Shown piece after piece: positions 52,701 through 61,545 of a stretch of DNA of 64,000 nt. The notes beneath the pieces were generated by a model. The model was not told the DNA's origin. It searched no databases and saw nothing but the letters and a program-made list of their open reading frames with translations. This stretch comes from JADJYF01 sp965278995 (GTDB lineage: Bacteria; Pseudomonadota; Gammaproteobacteria; Ga0077536). Positions within the stretch are counted from its first letter, which is position 1. Each line of letters starts with the position of its first letter. A program made the position numbers and the translations under genes. The stretch covers positions 620,001 to 684,000 of the forward strand of contig OZ257136.1 of NCBI GenBank assembly GCA_965278995.1, given 5' to 3'.

Positions 52701-52918
52701 ATCGCGGTTTCCATCGGAAAGCTCACGCGCTGCTCGACTTCTAGCGGCGTGTAGCCGGGTGCCGGTACGTTGACGATCACCTGCACGTTGGTGATGTCGG
52801 GCACCGCATCAATCGGCAGGCGGGTGTAGTTGTAGGCACCCAGGGCAGCCAGTGCGAGGGCGAAGACCATCACCAGCCCGCGGCGGGCAATGGCGAGTCG
52901 CAATAGTTTTTCGATCAT
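49796..52918 (-). CDS. czcA: CzcA-type heavy-metal RND pump
   Basis: This 1040-residue HME-RND inner-membrane antiporter has twelve helices in two repeats. Helix 4 reads DFGLIVDGAVIIVENCLRRL, where the Asp/Asp/Glu set is typical of Zn/Cd/Co pumps (HME1-like), not copper/silver CusA. It extrudes divalent cations using the proton gradient together with CzcB and CzcC, encoded upstream in the same transcript (order czcC-czcB-czcA). It is full length with no visible damage. Confidence 0.95.
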   Translation of the reverse strand: MIEKLLRLAIARRGLVMVFALALAALGAYNYTRLPIDAVPDITNVQVIVNVPAPGYTPLEVEQRVSFPMETAMSGLPKLSYTRSLARYGLAQVTVIFEDGTDIYFARQQVAERMNAARSKLPEGLEPTMGPIATGLGEIFMFTVDAEPGAKNKDGSAMTPTDLRSVHDWIIRPQLLRVPGVVEVNPIGGYKKEILVAPDPAKLLAYSLTHEDVLNALKANNGNRGAGFIERNGAQWLMRIPGQAEGMDDLGNVVVKTQSGVPLRVRDVATVSLGQELRSGAATQNGREVVMSTVFMLIGANSRTVAQGVADKLEAIKASLPEGVIVTAAYNRTVLVNKTLATVQKNLLEGALLVVVVLFVLLGNVRAALLTAAVIPLAMLMTVTGMVANRVSANLMSLGALDFGLIVDGAVIIVENCLRRLSHEARECGSLMPLKERLQLVFEATQEVIRPALFGVFIITAVYLPIFSLTGVEGKMFHPMAFTVVLALVSAMLLSLTFVPAAVALLFRRPMGEKENLVMRGASRVYRPVLAAALRLRWVLLAAAGVLVVVSGFLVTRMGSEFLPNLDEGDIAMHALRIPGTSLGQAISQQKQLEEAIKQLPEVERVFAKIGTAEVATEAAPPSVADNFIILKDRKEWPDPSKSKNQVMADLEAVVRPIPGNRYEFLQPIQMRFNELIAGVRAELAVKVFGDDHDTLVALGAQIGKVLNTVPGAADVAVEQATGLPVFTIKPKRETLARLGLNVADVQDLVATALGGEVAGQLYEGDRRSEIIVRLPERLRSKPEALSSLPVPLPGGGYVPLGEVVETELVSGLNQVNRENGKRRVVVTANVRGRDLGSFVKDVQTAVAEQVELPSGYWLDYGGTFEQLQSASKRLAIVVPVTLLLIAGLLYMALGSVRDAAVIFSGVPLALTGGVLALWLRDIPLSISAGVGFIALSGIAVLNGLVMVSFIRDLRQHGMSLDEAIIEGAMTRLRPVLMTALVAGLGFVPMAFNTGIGSEVQRPLATVVIGGILSSTLLTLLVLPGLYRLVARKTISVVTL

Positions 52919-52930
52919 GGCGGCGTCCTC

Positions 52931-54172
52931 TTAGTGGTCGTGTGACGCGCCGGATTTTTCGATGTCGGCTTTGATGACGTAGCTGTTCTCGGTTACATAG
53001 CGCGTGCCCGGCTCCAAACCTCCCAACACTTCCACCATGTCACCCTGCGGGGTGCCCAGTTCGAGCATCCGCACTTCGTAGGTCTCGCCCACTTGCGCAT
53101 ATACCACGGTAAAATCGCGGAACGCTTGCAGGCCCGCCGTTTTCACCGCCAGGGGCACCTGACGCACGGCAACGGCGACCTCGCCAGTGACGAAGCTGCC
53201 GGGCAGAAAGCTGCCGTCGTGCTGCTGGATCAGGACGCGCGCCTGCACCGCTTGGTTGCTGGATGCCTTCACATCGACGCGCGCGACCTTGCCGCTGACG
53301 CTCTCATCGCCATCCGCGAGTCGTAGTGTCACCGCCGCACCTGGTCGCACCCGCGCACGGTCTTTGGGGAACACCGACAGCTCGGCAATCACTGCACTGG
53401 TATCGGTGATGGTGAACAGCGCACGGTCTCCGGAATCCTCGCCCGGATTGGCGTCGCGCTCCGTCACGACGCCGGCGAGCGGTGCTTGCAAGGAATAGAT
53501 TTGCAAACTGTCGTTGCTTTCGATGGTGGCAAGGGTTTCACCTGCCTTCACCGCATCGCCGAGCTTTTTGCCGACGCTGCGGATCAGGCCGGGAAACCTC
53601 GCACTCACCTCCCGCTGGCGTTCGGGATCGGCCGTCATCTGACCGTAAAGCGTGAGTGTTTCAGTGAGCGTTGCCGGGCCTGCCAGCTCGGTCTTGATGC
53701 CTGCTTCTTCCGCCACCTTGGCCGCGATGGTGGTGCGACCCTCGAAACTGTCGTACGCCCAGGCGTGGGTCTTGCCGGCGTGGATTGCGGTGACTTTCAG
53801 CGCGAACGAATGCGGCTCGATCAGCACGCCGTCGCCGCGCAGGAAATCGCCCCCCGGCTTGAACTGGAAAGTATTGACCTTGTTGCCAAGCCGCGTCACC
53901 TCGACCGTCAGCGTCACATCGCCGAGCGGCAGCGGTTTGCCATCCAGTGTCGGCCACGCACGGTATTCGGGCGGTACATTGGTTTCATACACTGCCAATT
54001 CGATGGTGAATGGCCCATCGGTGAGCATCAGCCCACGATGCGGGCCTTTGACGGGTTCGGCAGCCGGGGCTTCATGGCCGCCAGCGGCTTGGGGGGCGGC
54101 ATCGGCGGGCGATTCAGTGCCGCCACAGGCGGCGAGGCTCAACAGCAGGCACAGCGGAAGAAATTTGTTCAT
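52931..54172 (-). CDS. czcB: CzcB-type periplasmic adaptor lipoprotein
   Basis: This 413-residue membrane-fusion protein has a lipoprotein signal with the lipobox LSLAAC and an N-terminal domain of CzcB/CusB type (HRGLMLTDGPFTIELAVYET). The barrel-sandwich lipoyl half is SVGKKLGDAVKAGETLATIE. The C-terminus holds SHDH. A GTG at 54184 overlapping the czcC stop is an alternative start giving four more residues. It bridges CzcA and CzcC. Confidence 0.93.
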   Translation of the reverse strand: MNKFLPLCLLLSLAACGGTESPADAAPQAAGGHEAPAAEPVKGPHRGLMLTDGPFTIELAVYETNVPPEYRAWPTLDGKPLPLGDVTLTVEVTRLGNKVNTFQFKPGGDFLRGDGVLIEPHSFALKVTAIHAGKTHAWAYDSFEGRTTIAAKVAEEAGIKTELAGPATLTETLTLYGQMTADPERQREVSARFPGLIRSVGKKLGDAVKAGETLATIESNDSLQIYSLQAPLAGVVTERDANPGEDSGDRALFTITDTSAVIAELSVFPKDRARVRPGAAVTLRLADGDESVSGKVARVDVKASSNQAVQARVLIQQHDGSFLPGSFVTGEVAVAVRQVPLAVKTAGLQAFRDFTVVYAQVGETYEVRMLELGTPQGDMVEVLGGLEPGTRYVTENSYVIKADIEKSGASHDH

Positions 54173-54180
54173 GGCGGGTC

Positions 54181-55455
54181 TCACTCGGTAGGAGTCGTGC
54201 CCGGCACTGCGCCGGTCAGACGATCAATTTCGGTGGCGTAGCCGTAGGCTTCGACGGCGGCCTGGATGCGCGCGCGCTTGACTTCCAACAGCTCGCGCTG
54301 GGCGGCAACCAGTTCCAGATAGCTGTAGCGGCCGCGCTCGTAGGCGTATTCGGTCTGCTTGAGCGCGCTCTGCATACGCGGCAACACTTCGGTGTCGAGC
54401 GTGTCGGCGGCGTGGTGGGCGTGCTGCAATTCTTGAAACAACTCGAACAACTGGGTCAGCACCCGCACTTCGGTGGCGCTGCGGCTGGCATCCACCTGTT
54501 CGAGCTCGGCCAGTGCGGTGGCGATGGTGCCCTCGCCGCGGTCGCGGAAGGGCAGTGGGATGGAGAGGCCGAGCACGGCGGCAAAATCGTTCCCGGCCTC
54601 AAAGCGGCGCAGGCCCGCGCTGACTGTCCAAGCAGGTTTGCGGCGCTGCTCGGCAAGCTTGACTTCCGCCTCGCGCAAACGCGCCTCGGAGCTGAATTTG
54701 AGCAGGCTGGGATTGCTGTGGATGCGGGCGCTCAGGCTCTCGTAGGGCGCGAGCGCCGGCAGTTGCGAGAGCTGCCCTTGTGCTTCGCCAAACGCCGCTT
54801 CGGTATCACCCCAAAGCGCTGCGAGCTGGCGGCGGCTGGTGAGCAGCTCGTGCTCGACATCCTCGTGCTCCAGCCGGGTGCGCGCGAGGGCGGCTTCTGC
54901 ACGACCCAGCTCGGCCTCCGGCACTTTGGCGGCCCGCACGCGCAAGCTTGCGGCATCTACGGTCTTCTCGGCCAGCGCGGTTGCTTCGTGCGTGAGCTGC
55001 AAATGGGCCTGATCGGAAAGCACCTGGATGAAGCGGCGCGCAGCCTCGCTGGCCGCATCGAGACGCTTCTCGGCCAGTTCAGCATCCAGCAGATTGCGGC
55101 CCTCGCTGGCGACGGCTACGCGCTTCACGAGCGCACCGCGTTCCAGTACCTGACGCAGGCTGATGGTGGTCTGCATCGCCGACACGCCACTTCTGGAGCC
55201 GGTGCCAAAGGCATCCTCAACATCAATGACGAGCTCGGGGTTGGGTGATGCTCCCGCCTGGCGGGTGCGTCCGTCCTGTGCGGTCAACTCATACCCAAAG
55301 GCTTGGAGATCGGGGTTGAATTGCAGCGTCCGCGCGACGGCATCTTGCAGGGTGATTGGTGCACCGTTGCCGGGGAGGGCTTCGGTCGCACCGCCAAGAA
55401 TCGGGGCCAGCAGAAACGCACAGGTAACGAGCCTGCGCGCGGCAAAAAACGACAT
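54181..55455 (-). CDS. czcC: CzcC-type outer-membrane factor
   Basis: This 424-residue TolC-superfamily outer-membrane protein has a signal peptide (CAFLLAPILGGATEA) and two helical repeats (ITLQDAVARTLQFNPDLQAF, and the C-terminal ALKQTEYAYERGRYSYLELV). It is the first pump gene in the minus-strand czcCBA operon and forms the exit duct. Confidence 0.94.
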   Translation of the reverse strand: MSFFAARRLVTCAFLLAPILGGATEALPGNGAPITLQDAVARTLQFNPDLQAFGYELTAQDGRTRQAGASPNPELVIDVEDAFGTGSRSGVSAMQTTISLRQVLERGALVKRVAVASEGRNLLDAELAEKRLDAASEAARRFIQVLSDQAHLQLTHEATALAEKTVDAASLRVRAAKVPEAELGRAEAALARTRLEHEDVEHELLTSRRQLAALWGDTEAAFGEAQGQLSQLPALAPYESLSARIHSNPSLLKFSSEARLREAEVKLAEQRRKPAWTVSAGLRRFEAGNDFAAVLGLSIPLPFRDRGEGTIATALAELEQVDASRSATEVRVLTQLFELFQELQHAHHAADTLDTEVLPRMQSALKQTEYAYERGRYSYLELVAAQRELLEVKRARIQAAVEAYGYATEIDRLTGAVPGTTPTE

Positions 55456-55530
55456 GGTGAATCTCCGTCAGACGGCCTCGGCAGCGCATTGCGCTTGGAG
55501 GCGAGACCCGGCATGGCCGGGCGCGTCAGC

Positions 55531-56025
55531 TCAAACGACGGAGAACGACGGTGGTCCGCGCAGTGGCGGGCGTAGAAACCAGTCCGCTCGTTTGGGGTCT
55601 GGCGGATCGGTGAGGACGGCAACAACGGGCGTTCGGGTTCGCCTCGGAACCAAGACGGCGACGCACAGCAGCACCAGCAATGGCAAATCCAACAGTGATT
55701 TGACAGCGGGTGCTTGCAGAGCCTGCAACTCGATATTTTCGTGCCCGTCCTGATGGATAAGCGACACGGAATGGGGATCGAGATGATGACCATCATCGTG
55801 TTCGCTGCTGCGGACATCACCTGCGATGGCATGGGCGATATCGAGTTCGTGGCTGCGACCATACTCACGGTCCGAGTCCATCCCAGCCCAGGCATGCAGC
55901 GTGTGTCCGTGCTCCTGTGCAACGAGATGTCGATGCGCGTGCGCACCCGTGAGCCATGTAGCCAGCAGAGCTACACAGATCAGCAAGGCGACAACCGGGG
56001 CTGTTTGGCGGAGACGGTTCAGCAT
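55531..56025 (-). CDS. CzcI-like His-rich protein
   Basis: This 164-residue protein has an N-terminal signal/anchor (APVVALLICVALLATWLTGA) and a His/Asp-rich middle (HRHLVAQEHGHTLHAW, HDDGHHLDPHSVSLIHQDGH). A second hydrophobic segment (LLDLPLLVLLCVAVLV) precedes a C-terminus FLRPPLRGPP like that of CzcI/DUF2946-type proteins. The frame is open to 56082, but the ATG at 56025 puts the hydrophobic signal at the N-terminus. It lies upstream of czcC on the same strand, the usual czcI position, and probably binds zinc or modulates the operon. Confidence 0.65.
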   Translation of the reverse strand: MLNRLRQTAPVVALLICVALLATWLTGAHAHRHLVAQEHGHTLHAWAGMDSDREYGRSHELDIAHAIAGDVRSSEHDDGHHLDPHSVSLIHQDGHENIELQALQAPAVKSLLDLPLLVLLCVAVLVPRRTRTPVVAVLTDPPDPKRADWFLRPPLRGPPSFSVV

Positions 56026-56184
56026 TCTGAGGAGTGTAACCGATGCAATTCCGTCGACGGAAGTCGCCAGATGCTGCATCAAGGCCCAAAGTGGTGGGTA
56101 TTGGCGGTCATCAGTGTTGGTACGCGTTTAAATTTGACCACCCGAGGGTGCGGACGAAAACTTGGACTACCAGGAGAGTAGTTC

Positions 56185-57042
56185 ATGTACTCGTACGAAG
56201 ACAGGATCCGGGCGGTTGAGCTCTACGTTAAGCTCGGCAAGCGAGTCGGTCCGACCATACGGCAGCTGGGATACCCGACTGAGAACGCTTTGAAGGCTTG
56301 GTACAGAACGTACCAAGGCCAGCGTGACCTGCCAACGGGCTATGTGCGAACGAAGCCCAAGTATTCGCACGAGCAAAAGGAGGCGGCCGTCAGGCACTAC
56401 CTTGACCATGGGCGCTGCATCGCCTTCACGGTGCGGACCCTTAGGTATCCAGCTCGGCAGTCGCTGGCGGCCTGGATTGGTGAACTGCATCCTGAGTTAA
56501 GGGTGGGCGTCGTGGGCAAGCCGGAGCAGCCCTCACGTTCGCCCGAGTTGAAGCAGTCTGCGGTTATTGCGCTTTGCACCCGCCAAGGAAGTGCAATCTC
56601 GTTAGCCCAGGAGTTCGGCGTGTGCAGGCCGACGTTGTACAACTGGAAGGATCAGCTTCTTGGCCACGAGGTTCCAGCATCCATGAAACGTCAACGTGAC
56701 TTGCCGACAGCCCCGGAGCGGGAGGCGTTGGAGCGCCAGCTCGAAGAGCTTCAACGCGACATCCGGCGCTTGCAGCTTGAGCAGGATCTGCTGAAGAAGG
56801 CGAATGAAATCTTAAAAAAAGGCCTGGGCATCAGCCACAAGCAGCTGACCAATCGGGAGAAGACGCTGCTGGTTGATGCCCTGAGGCACACGTACACATT
56901 GGCCGAACTGCTCACTGAAGTCGGACTACCCCGCAGTTCCTACTTCTACCATCGAGCCCGTCTCGATGCCGCGGATAGGTACGCCGATGTGCGTCGCGCC
57001 ATCACCGAGATATTCGAACGCAACTACCGTTGCTATGGCTAA
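56185..57042 (+). pseudogene. IS3-like transposase, C-terminally truncated
   Basis: The 285 codons begin with two HTH-like units (YEDRIRAVELYVKLGKRVGP, LAQEFGVCRPTLYNWKDQLL), then a coiled coil (LERQLEELQRDIRRLQLEQD), then the start of the catalytic part up to ITEIFERNYRCYG. There it stops, before the DDE core. An orfA-orfB fusion of IS3 type is implied. It abuts an oppositely oriented transposase remnant at 57043. Confidence 0.82.
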
Positions 57043-57054
57043 CCGTTCTCGACA

Positions 57055-57290
57055 TTCCACTTTACCTCTCGCTCAGGGGCCGTCGCGGGGCTTTATGCCC
57101 AATTGGTTGTCGAGCCCCTGGTGATTCTGTTCGGTGTGGTAGTGCTCTGCATATTCCGTTACGGTGGTGCGAAGGTGGCGATCGCCAAATGGGATAATCT
57201 GATCAAAGCATGCTGATTTGATAGAGCGGACGAAGCGCTGCGTTTGCGTTCAAATTGAGGCTGCGCGAGGAGAGTTTGACCGTTTCTACG
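57055..57290 (-). pseudogene. Integrase-core transposase remnant, copy 2
   Basis: The minus strand reads FVRSIKSACFDQIIPFGDRH, then LRTTVTEYAEHYHTEQNHQG and LDNQLG. It is related to the remnant at 21205-21415 but preserves more of the C-terminus. It occupies most of the gap between the truncated IS3 transposase and the regulator gene. Confidence 0.75.
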
Positions 57291-57421
57291 CTGACGGAGG
57301 CGAGAACCGCCTTAAATTGCTCTGTGAATAGTCCGAATTCCTGCGAGGCGATCCGGGATCGCTTCTACATAAGCGATTCAGTTTTGTATGCATTAACCTT
57401 TAGCCCATTCGGAGTGTAACC

Positions 57422-58153
57422 ATGGCGCAAACCGGAGTCCTTCTCGACGCGCTGAAAAAGCTACTCAAAGCCCATGGCAAGACCTATAGCGACGTTGCCA
57501 CCACGCTCGGACTTTCAACAGCGAGCGTCAAACGCTTATTCGCTGAACGGTCCCTCTCACTGGAACGTCTCGATCGCATCTGCGCGATGCTGAACATGGA
57601 GATCAGCGATCTCCTTCAGAAACTGGCCGAGGGCGATTGGCATCTAAAGCAGCTAACAGAAGAACAGGAACGCGAAATCGCCGGCGACATGCTCCTTTTG
57701 CTGGTCGCAGTTTCAGTGCTCAATCGGTTGACTGTAGAAGACATACTCGCAAGGTTTCATATTAATCGGCATCAGTGTATCCGCAAGCTCGCCTGGCTCG
57801 ATCGCCAAAGACTTATCGATTTACTGCCGAAGGATCGCATCAAGCTTCGCGTAGCATCGAATTTCGCCTGGCGTCCGGATGGGCCGATCCAACGATTTTT
57901 CCGAGAGAAATTGAGCGCGGACTATTTCAGTGCCCGATTCTCAGGCGTTCAGGAGCGCTTACTCGTTCTGAGTGGGTTGCTGTGCGACACGTCAGTCAAA
58001 CAATTCCAGCGCAAGCTCGACCACTTAGCGCAGGAGTTTGAGGAGCTGAATCGGGAAGACGGCACGTTGCCAGTCGAGCAGCGACCTGGCTATACCGTGG
58101 TGCTGGCAATACGCCCATGGACTTTGGGTGTCTTCGCCGAATATATCCGGTAA
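57422..58153 (+). CDS. XRE-type helix-turn-helix regulator
   Basis: This 243-residue protein has an N-terminal XRE HTH (TYSDVATTLGLSTASVKRLF, LERLDRICAMLNMEISDLLQ; residues 17-66). Its larger C-terminal domain (VEDILARFHINRHQCIRKLA, then about 100 residues) may sense a ligand. The ATG follows CGGAGTGTAACC. It is separate from the metal genes. What it controls is unknown. Confidence 0.82.
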   Translation: MAQTGVLLDALKKLLKAHGKTYSDVATTLGLSTASVKRLFAERSLSLERLDRICAMLNMEISDLLQKLAEGDWHLKQLTEEQEREIAGDMLLLLVAVSVLNRLTVEDILARFHINRHQCIRKLAWLDRQRLIDLLPKDRIKLRVASNFAWRPDGPIQRFFREKLSADYFSARFSGVQERLLVLSGLLCDTSVKQFQRKLDHLAQEFEELNREDGTLPVEQRPGYTVVLAIRPWTLGVFAEYIR

Positions 58154-58370
58154 CTGCCCGCGAATTCAGACCGTAGCCGGTCGGGTCACGGGCTTGCAGC
58201 AGAACTTCCTGTCGATATCCACGGTAGCGCCGAGCAATACCCGACGTCGCACGGGGCGCGCCTTCTGTGATCGACGTTGCGTGGCTTAGACAGGTGACCT
58301 TTACTTGCTAACGAGCGGGAAGAGGGCGCAGCTACGCACAGTGGCCGCCAAGCATCAGTAGAGGGCGATC

Positions 58371-59273
58371 ATGGATCTTTTCGAAATGCGCGGGTATGTA
58401 CGAAAACGCGTCGTTGCGGTGACGGAATTATCTGGTCGCAGGCAAGTCATGCGGGCCGACTGCTCCGCAGAATCGAATATCGTAGCTGCGCCAGGACATT
58501 TGGATTCTGTTTCGCGTTATCCAGGCAGCCTGCCATTCACGCTGATTAGCAAATTGCGCAGTAGGAAACGACCGTGCACGGCACGCCCCCGCATTGCGTC
58601 CAGTATCGCTGGTGTTGACGTAGTGTGCGCAAGGGCCCGTTCGGGCGACGCCGAATCAAGCTCATTACCGTATGACGCGCGCATTTCAGTGCCCATCCTT
58701 GCGGCGGATATGCGAGTCGGCGATTTAGTGTTCATTCGCGCGAAGGCGAAGCCGATGCGCGAAGTAGCCGCCGCGACGGGGTCATGGACCAACCATGTGG
58801 GGATAGTCGTCGACACTGGGGGTTCGGAGCCGGTGATTGGCGAAAGTACCTTTCCCCTTGCCGGCACGGTGACCTTGGCACGGTTCATCGCGCGATCCGA
58901 AGGCGGGCGCGTTGCGGTGAGTCGACTCAAGTCACCGCTCACCGTTGATGAAACCCAGCGTCTCACTGCGGCAGCAAAGGGCCGCGCAGGTATTGTCTAC
59001 GATACGGGCTTCAATCTTCACTCGCGGCGCCAATTCTGCTCGCGTTACGTATCAGAGGTCCTGGCCGAAGCCACGGGCGTCTCAGTTGGCGTTGTCGAAA
59101 CGTTTGGCCACTTGCTCGAACGTCACCCCGAAGCTGATCTGGGTTTCTGGAGGTTGTGGTACTTCGGATGCATTCCGTGGAACCGCGAGACCGTGACGCC
59201 AGCGAGCTTGCTGCAAGACCGTGAAATGACGCCCGTCTTTGACGGTGTCGCCGTCGTCGATGTGGCTCGGTAG
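58371..59273 (+). CDS. yebB: YebB-like permuted papain amidase/peptidase
   Basis: The C-terminal about 190 residues match the YebB (permuted NlpC/P60 papain-like) family: MRVGDLVFIRAKAKPM, SWTNHVGIVVDTGG with His142, RRQFCSRYVSEVL with Cys223, and FWRLWYFGCIPWNRETVTPA. Known relatives have about 200 residues, so the first about 105 here have no family counterpart. Either the true start is near 58689 (GTG) or 58710 (ATG), or the gene is an N-terminal fusion. The role could be hydrolysis of cell-wall or lipid amides. Confidence 0.75.
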   Translation: MDLFEMRGYVRKRVVAVTELSGRRQVMRADCSAESNIVAAPGHLDSVSRYPGSLPFTLISKLRSRKRPCTARPRIASSIAGVDVVCARARSGDAESSSLPYDARISVPILAADMRVGDLVFIRAKAKPMREVAAATGSWTNHVGIVVDTGGSEPVIGESTFPLAGTVTLARFIARSEGGRVAVSRLKSPLTVDETQRLTAAAKGRAGIVYDTGFNLHSRRQFCSRYVSEVLAEATGVSVGVVETFGHLLERHPEADLGFWRLWYFGCIPWNRETVTPASLLQDREMTPVFDGVAVVDVAR

Positions 59274-59301
59274 TTATCCGATCTCCACGGGAAATTATCC
59301 C

Positions 59302-60018
59302 ATGTTGCCAATCATACTTGTTGCGTTCGCGTGTTGCTTTCTGCTGGAAACGCTTACCCCAGGTTGGCGCCTCCCGCGCGTGCGCACGTGGTCCTTGCGC
59401 GTATTACTGAGCAACGGCTGCCAATTGCTGGTCGTACTGGTTGCCGGTTTGACCTGGGAGCGCTGGTTCTCTTCGTGGTCCGTATTCCATCTCTCGGAAC
59501 AGGTCAACGCCGCGGCCGGCGGGCTGCTGGCTTATTTCATCGCCACGTTTGTTTTCTATTGGTGGCATCGGTGGCGGCACGAGTACCCCATGCTCTGGCG
59601 TGGCCTGCATCAGATCCATCACAGCGCGCAGCGTCTTGAAGTGGTTACATCGTTCTACAAGCATCCCGTAGAGATGGTGATCAATTCGATCATCGGAAGC
59701 GTGCTGGTGTACGCCGTACTCGGCTTGTCCGTCGAAGCGGGGGCGGTGTACACGCTATGCACGGCCCTGGGCGAGTTCTTCTACCACGCCAACGTCAAGA
59801 CGCCGCACTGGATCGGTTACTTTTTTCAGCGCCCGGAAATGCATCGTGTGCACCACCAGTATGACCGACACAAAAACAATTATGGCGACATCACTTGGTG
59901 GGACATGTTGTTCGGCACTTATGAGAATCCCGCCGAATGGCATTACACCTGTGGCTTCGATGACGCGCAGGAGCAGCGCCTCATGGACATGTTGGCGTTC
60001 AAAGACGTGCACGGGTAG
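59302..60018 (+). CDS. Sterol desaturase/fatty acid hydroxylase-family membrane protein
   Basis: This 238-residue membrane enzyme has the three histidine boxes of the diiron hydroxylase family: HRWRH, HQIHHS and HRVHHQYDRHKNNYGD. The ATG at 59302 gives a proper first helix; the open frame from 59239 lies partly in the previous gene. It starts 28 bp after the YebB-like gene, so the two may work together on a lipid. The substrate is unknown. Confidence 0.87.
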   Translation: MLPIILVAFACCFLLETLTPGWRLPRVRTWSLRVLLSNGCQLLVVLVAGLTWERWFSSWSVFHLSEQVNAAAGGLLAYFIATFVFYWWHRWRHEYPMLWRGLHQIHHSAQRLEVVTSFYKHPVEMVINSIIGSVLVYAVLGLSVEAGAVYTLCTALGEFFYHANVKTPHWIGYFFQRPEMHRVHHQYDRHKNNYGDITWWDMLFGTYENPAEWHYTCGFDDAQEQRLMDMLAFKDVHG

Positions 60019-60811
60019 GCGATGGTGGCGCCAGAAGTAATGAGCAGTAACGGACAGTGCGCGCTTGGTGGGTTACGCGTGGAGGCCGCCTTTGCCACGA
60101 TCGGCGCTGAACCACAGCGCGCCGTCGTCGTTACGGCGACTGCTCACCGAGGCCTTGTGGGCGTCGTGATCGGCGCGTGTCTGCGCTTACTCCGGCTCCT
60201 GTGGATCCTGAGCGTTGCTTCCGTCAGCGCGCTCTTGCCGTTCCGGATGGACCTTCGAAATGCCTATACCGCGCGGGTATACACCGATGCAGGCGTGGCG
60301 TTACGCGGGATCGTAACGAAGCGCGGTTGCTATCCTGCTGAGCGCAGGCACTGTCGCGCAACACCGCAGCGTTGGCGCGTGCGCAAAGTACAGGAATTGG
60401 TGTGGGCAGTGGCCGCAGCGTTGCCGGCCAGGCGTCGTAGCTCGGCCCTGCGGACCGATGGCGAAGTACCCTAGTTCTCGCCGCATCCTGGACGCAGTAA
60501 TCGGCCAATGTTTGGCTGAATTGCGGTGGCGCAGTCGCGTCTCCACGAAATCAATCAGTCCACCCTTTTATCACTGTCTGGCGCGGCCCATCGCTGCCGC
60601 TGGACGGCACTGCCGTGTCCTAGACACGCTACTTCCCAGCAACCCCACAGTCGGTGTCAATGACGCCGCCTACGGGCAATCCCATCATCTGACCAAGGCC
60701 TTTCCAACAAGAATCGCGCCGCGCGAGGTCGCGATTCTTGCTATCCCGTGCGTCCGGCTTCAGGTGATCGTCAGCACTACCACGCAGTTCGTGATCGAAC
60801 GGAGGGGTGTT
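60019..60811. other. 793-bp region with no well-supported gene
   Basis: A frame from 60022 to 60474 (150 codons) has one hydrophobic stretch (LVGVVIGACLRLLRLLWILS) but no recognised family and an Arg-rich remainder. It is left as doubtful. The only other clear feature is the inverted repeat at 60708-60740. Confidence 0.4.
60708..60740. repeat. 11-bp perfect inverted repeat upstream of HTH gene
   Basis: CAAGAATCGCG (60708-60718) and its exact complement CGCGATTCTTG (60730-60740) are separated by 11 bp. It lies 71 bp before the excisionase-like gene. It could be an operator or part of a terminator, although no T-run follows. Confidence 0.6.
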
Positions 60812-61087
60812 ATGACGCGGGAGTACCCAAAGCACATGGAAAGTTATCTGACGGACGGCGATGTGGCGGCCTTGCTCGGGATCTCCGTCACGAGCCTCAG
60901 GAATAAGGTCAGCGCCGGGGTGCCGCTGCCGCCCTATATCCGGCCGAGTGGTTGCCGCAAGCGCTTGTGGCCGTGTCGTCAAGTACAGGACTGGTTGACG
61001 GGTTACCTGATTGGCGCGGGTGAGCAGCGGCCTGGCTCAGGTGAACGTCCAAGCCGCCGTCAGAGAAGGTCGAGGTCTTACCGGTGA
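60812..61087 (+). CDS. AlpA/excisionase-like HTH protein
   Basis: This 91-residue protein has a MerR/AlpA-type HTH (YLTDGDVAALLGISVTSLRN, then KRLWPCRQVQDWL) and a basic tail. A strong site, GGAGGGGTGTT, precedes the ATG at 60812, which selects it over the longer frame from 60458. AlpA-like regulators are common in ICEs, where they control excision or element genes. It is the first recognisable backbone gene on this side of the cargo. Confidence 0.8.
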   Translation: MTREYPKHMESYLTDGDVAALLGISVTSLRNKVSAGVPLPPYIRPSGCRKRLWPCRQVQDWLTGYLIGAGEQRPGSGERPSRRQRRSRSYR

Positions 61088-61347
61088 GATTTTCCCGCAA
61101 GCTCGCCGTTGGCGTCGCCGGCAGATCACTGACGTCAGATCCTTGTGAGGATGCGCCAACGGGCAGAGCGGCGCTAATAGGCCTGCGCCTCCGGGGCCTG
61201 ATTTTCGGAAGTAATCGCAACCGGCGGGTAAGGCGCCACGCGCTTTAAGGCAACCAGTTGCCGGGTGCGACCCCGTTTCGGCTTAACCGCAGAGGAAGCC
61301 CGGGGCACGACAACACAACGTCGAACACAGGGTATCGGGGAAGGGAA

Positions 61348-61545
61348 ATGGAATTCGAGACGAGAGCTAAGGGTACCGCGCACAAGGGTCGCGCCGAGTG
61401 CCTGTCCAGATTCGCGGCCATCTCGGCATGCCGTCTCGCGCGTGCATTGGTTACTCACCGTTGCGCTCAGCATCTCCATCGCGCGAGGGACGCTTTTGCC
61501 CAGCATCACCCATCTCCTGATCCCAACGGAGCGCGGGCGCTATGA
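61348..61545 (+). CDS. Possible small gene upstream of parB
   Basis: This 65-codon frame has a good ribosome site (GGGGAAGGGAA) and its stop overlaps the parB start (ATGA). The product is basic and unlike any family I recognise. It may instead be a translational leader, or spurious. The rest of 61088-61347 shows no gene. Confidence 0.35.
   Translation: MEFETRAKGTAHKGRAECLSRFAAISACRLARALVTHRCAQHLHRARDAFAQHHPSPDPNGARAL

Noticed and set aside
60022..60474. 150-codon frame after the sterol desaturase gene
   Set aside because: Starts close behind the previous gene and has one hydrophobic stretch, but the rest is Arg-rich without motifs and overlaps equally plausible minus-strand frames. Left unannotated.
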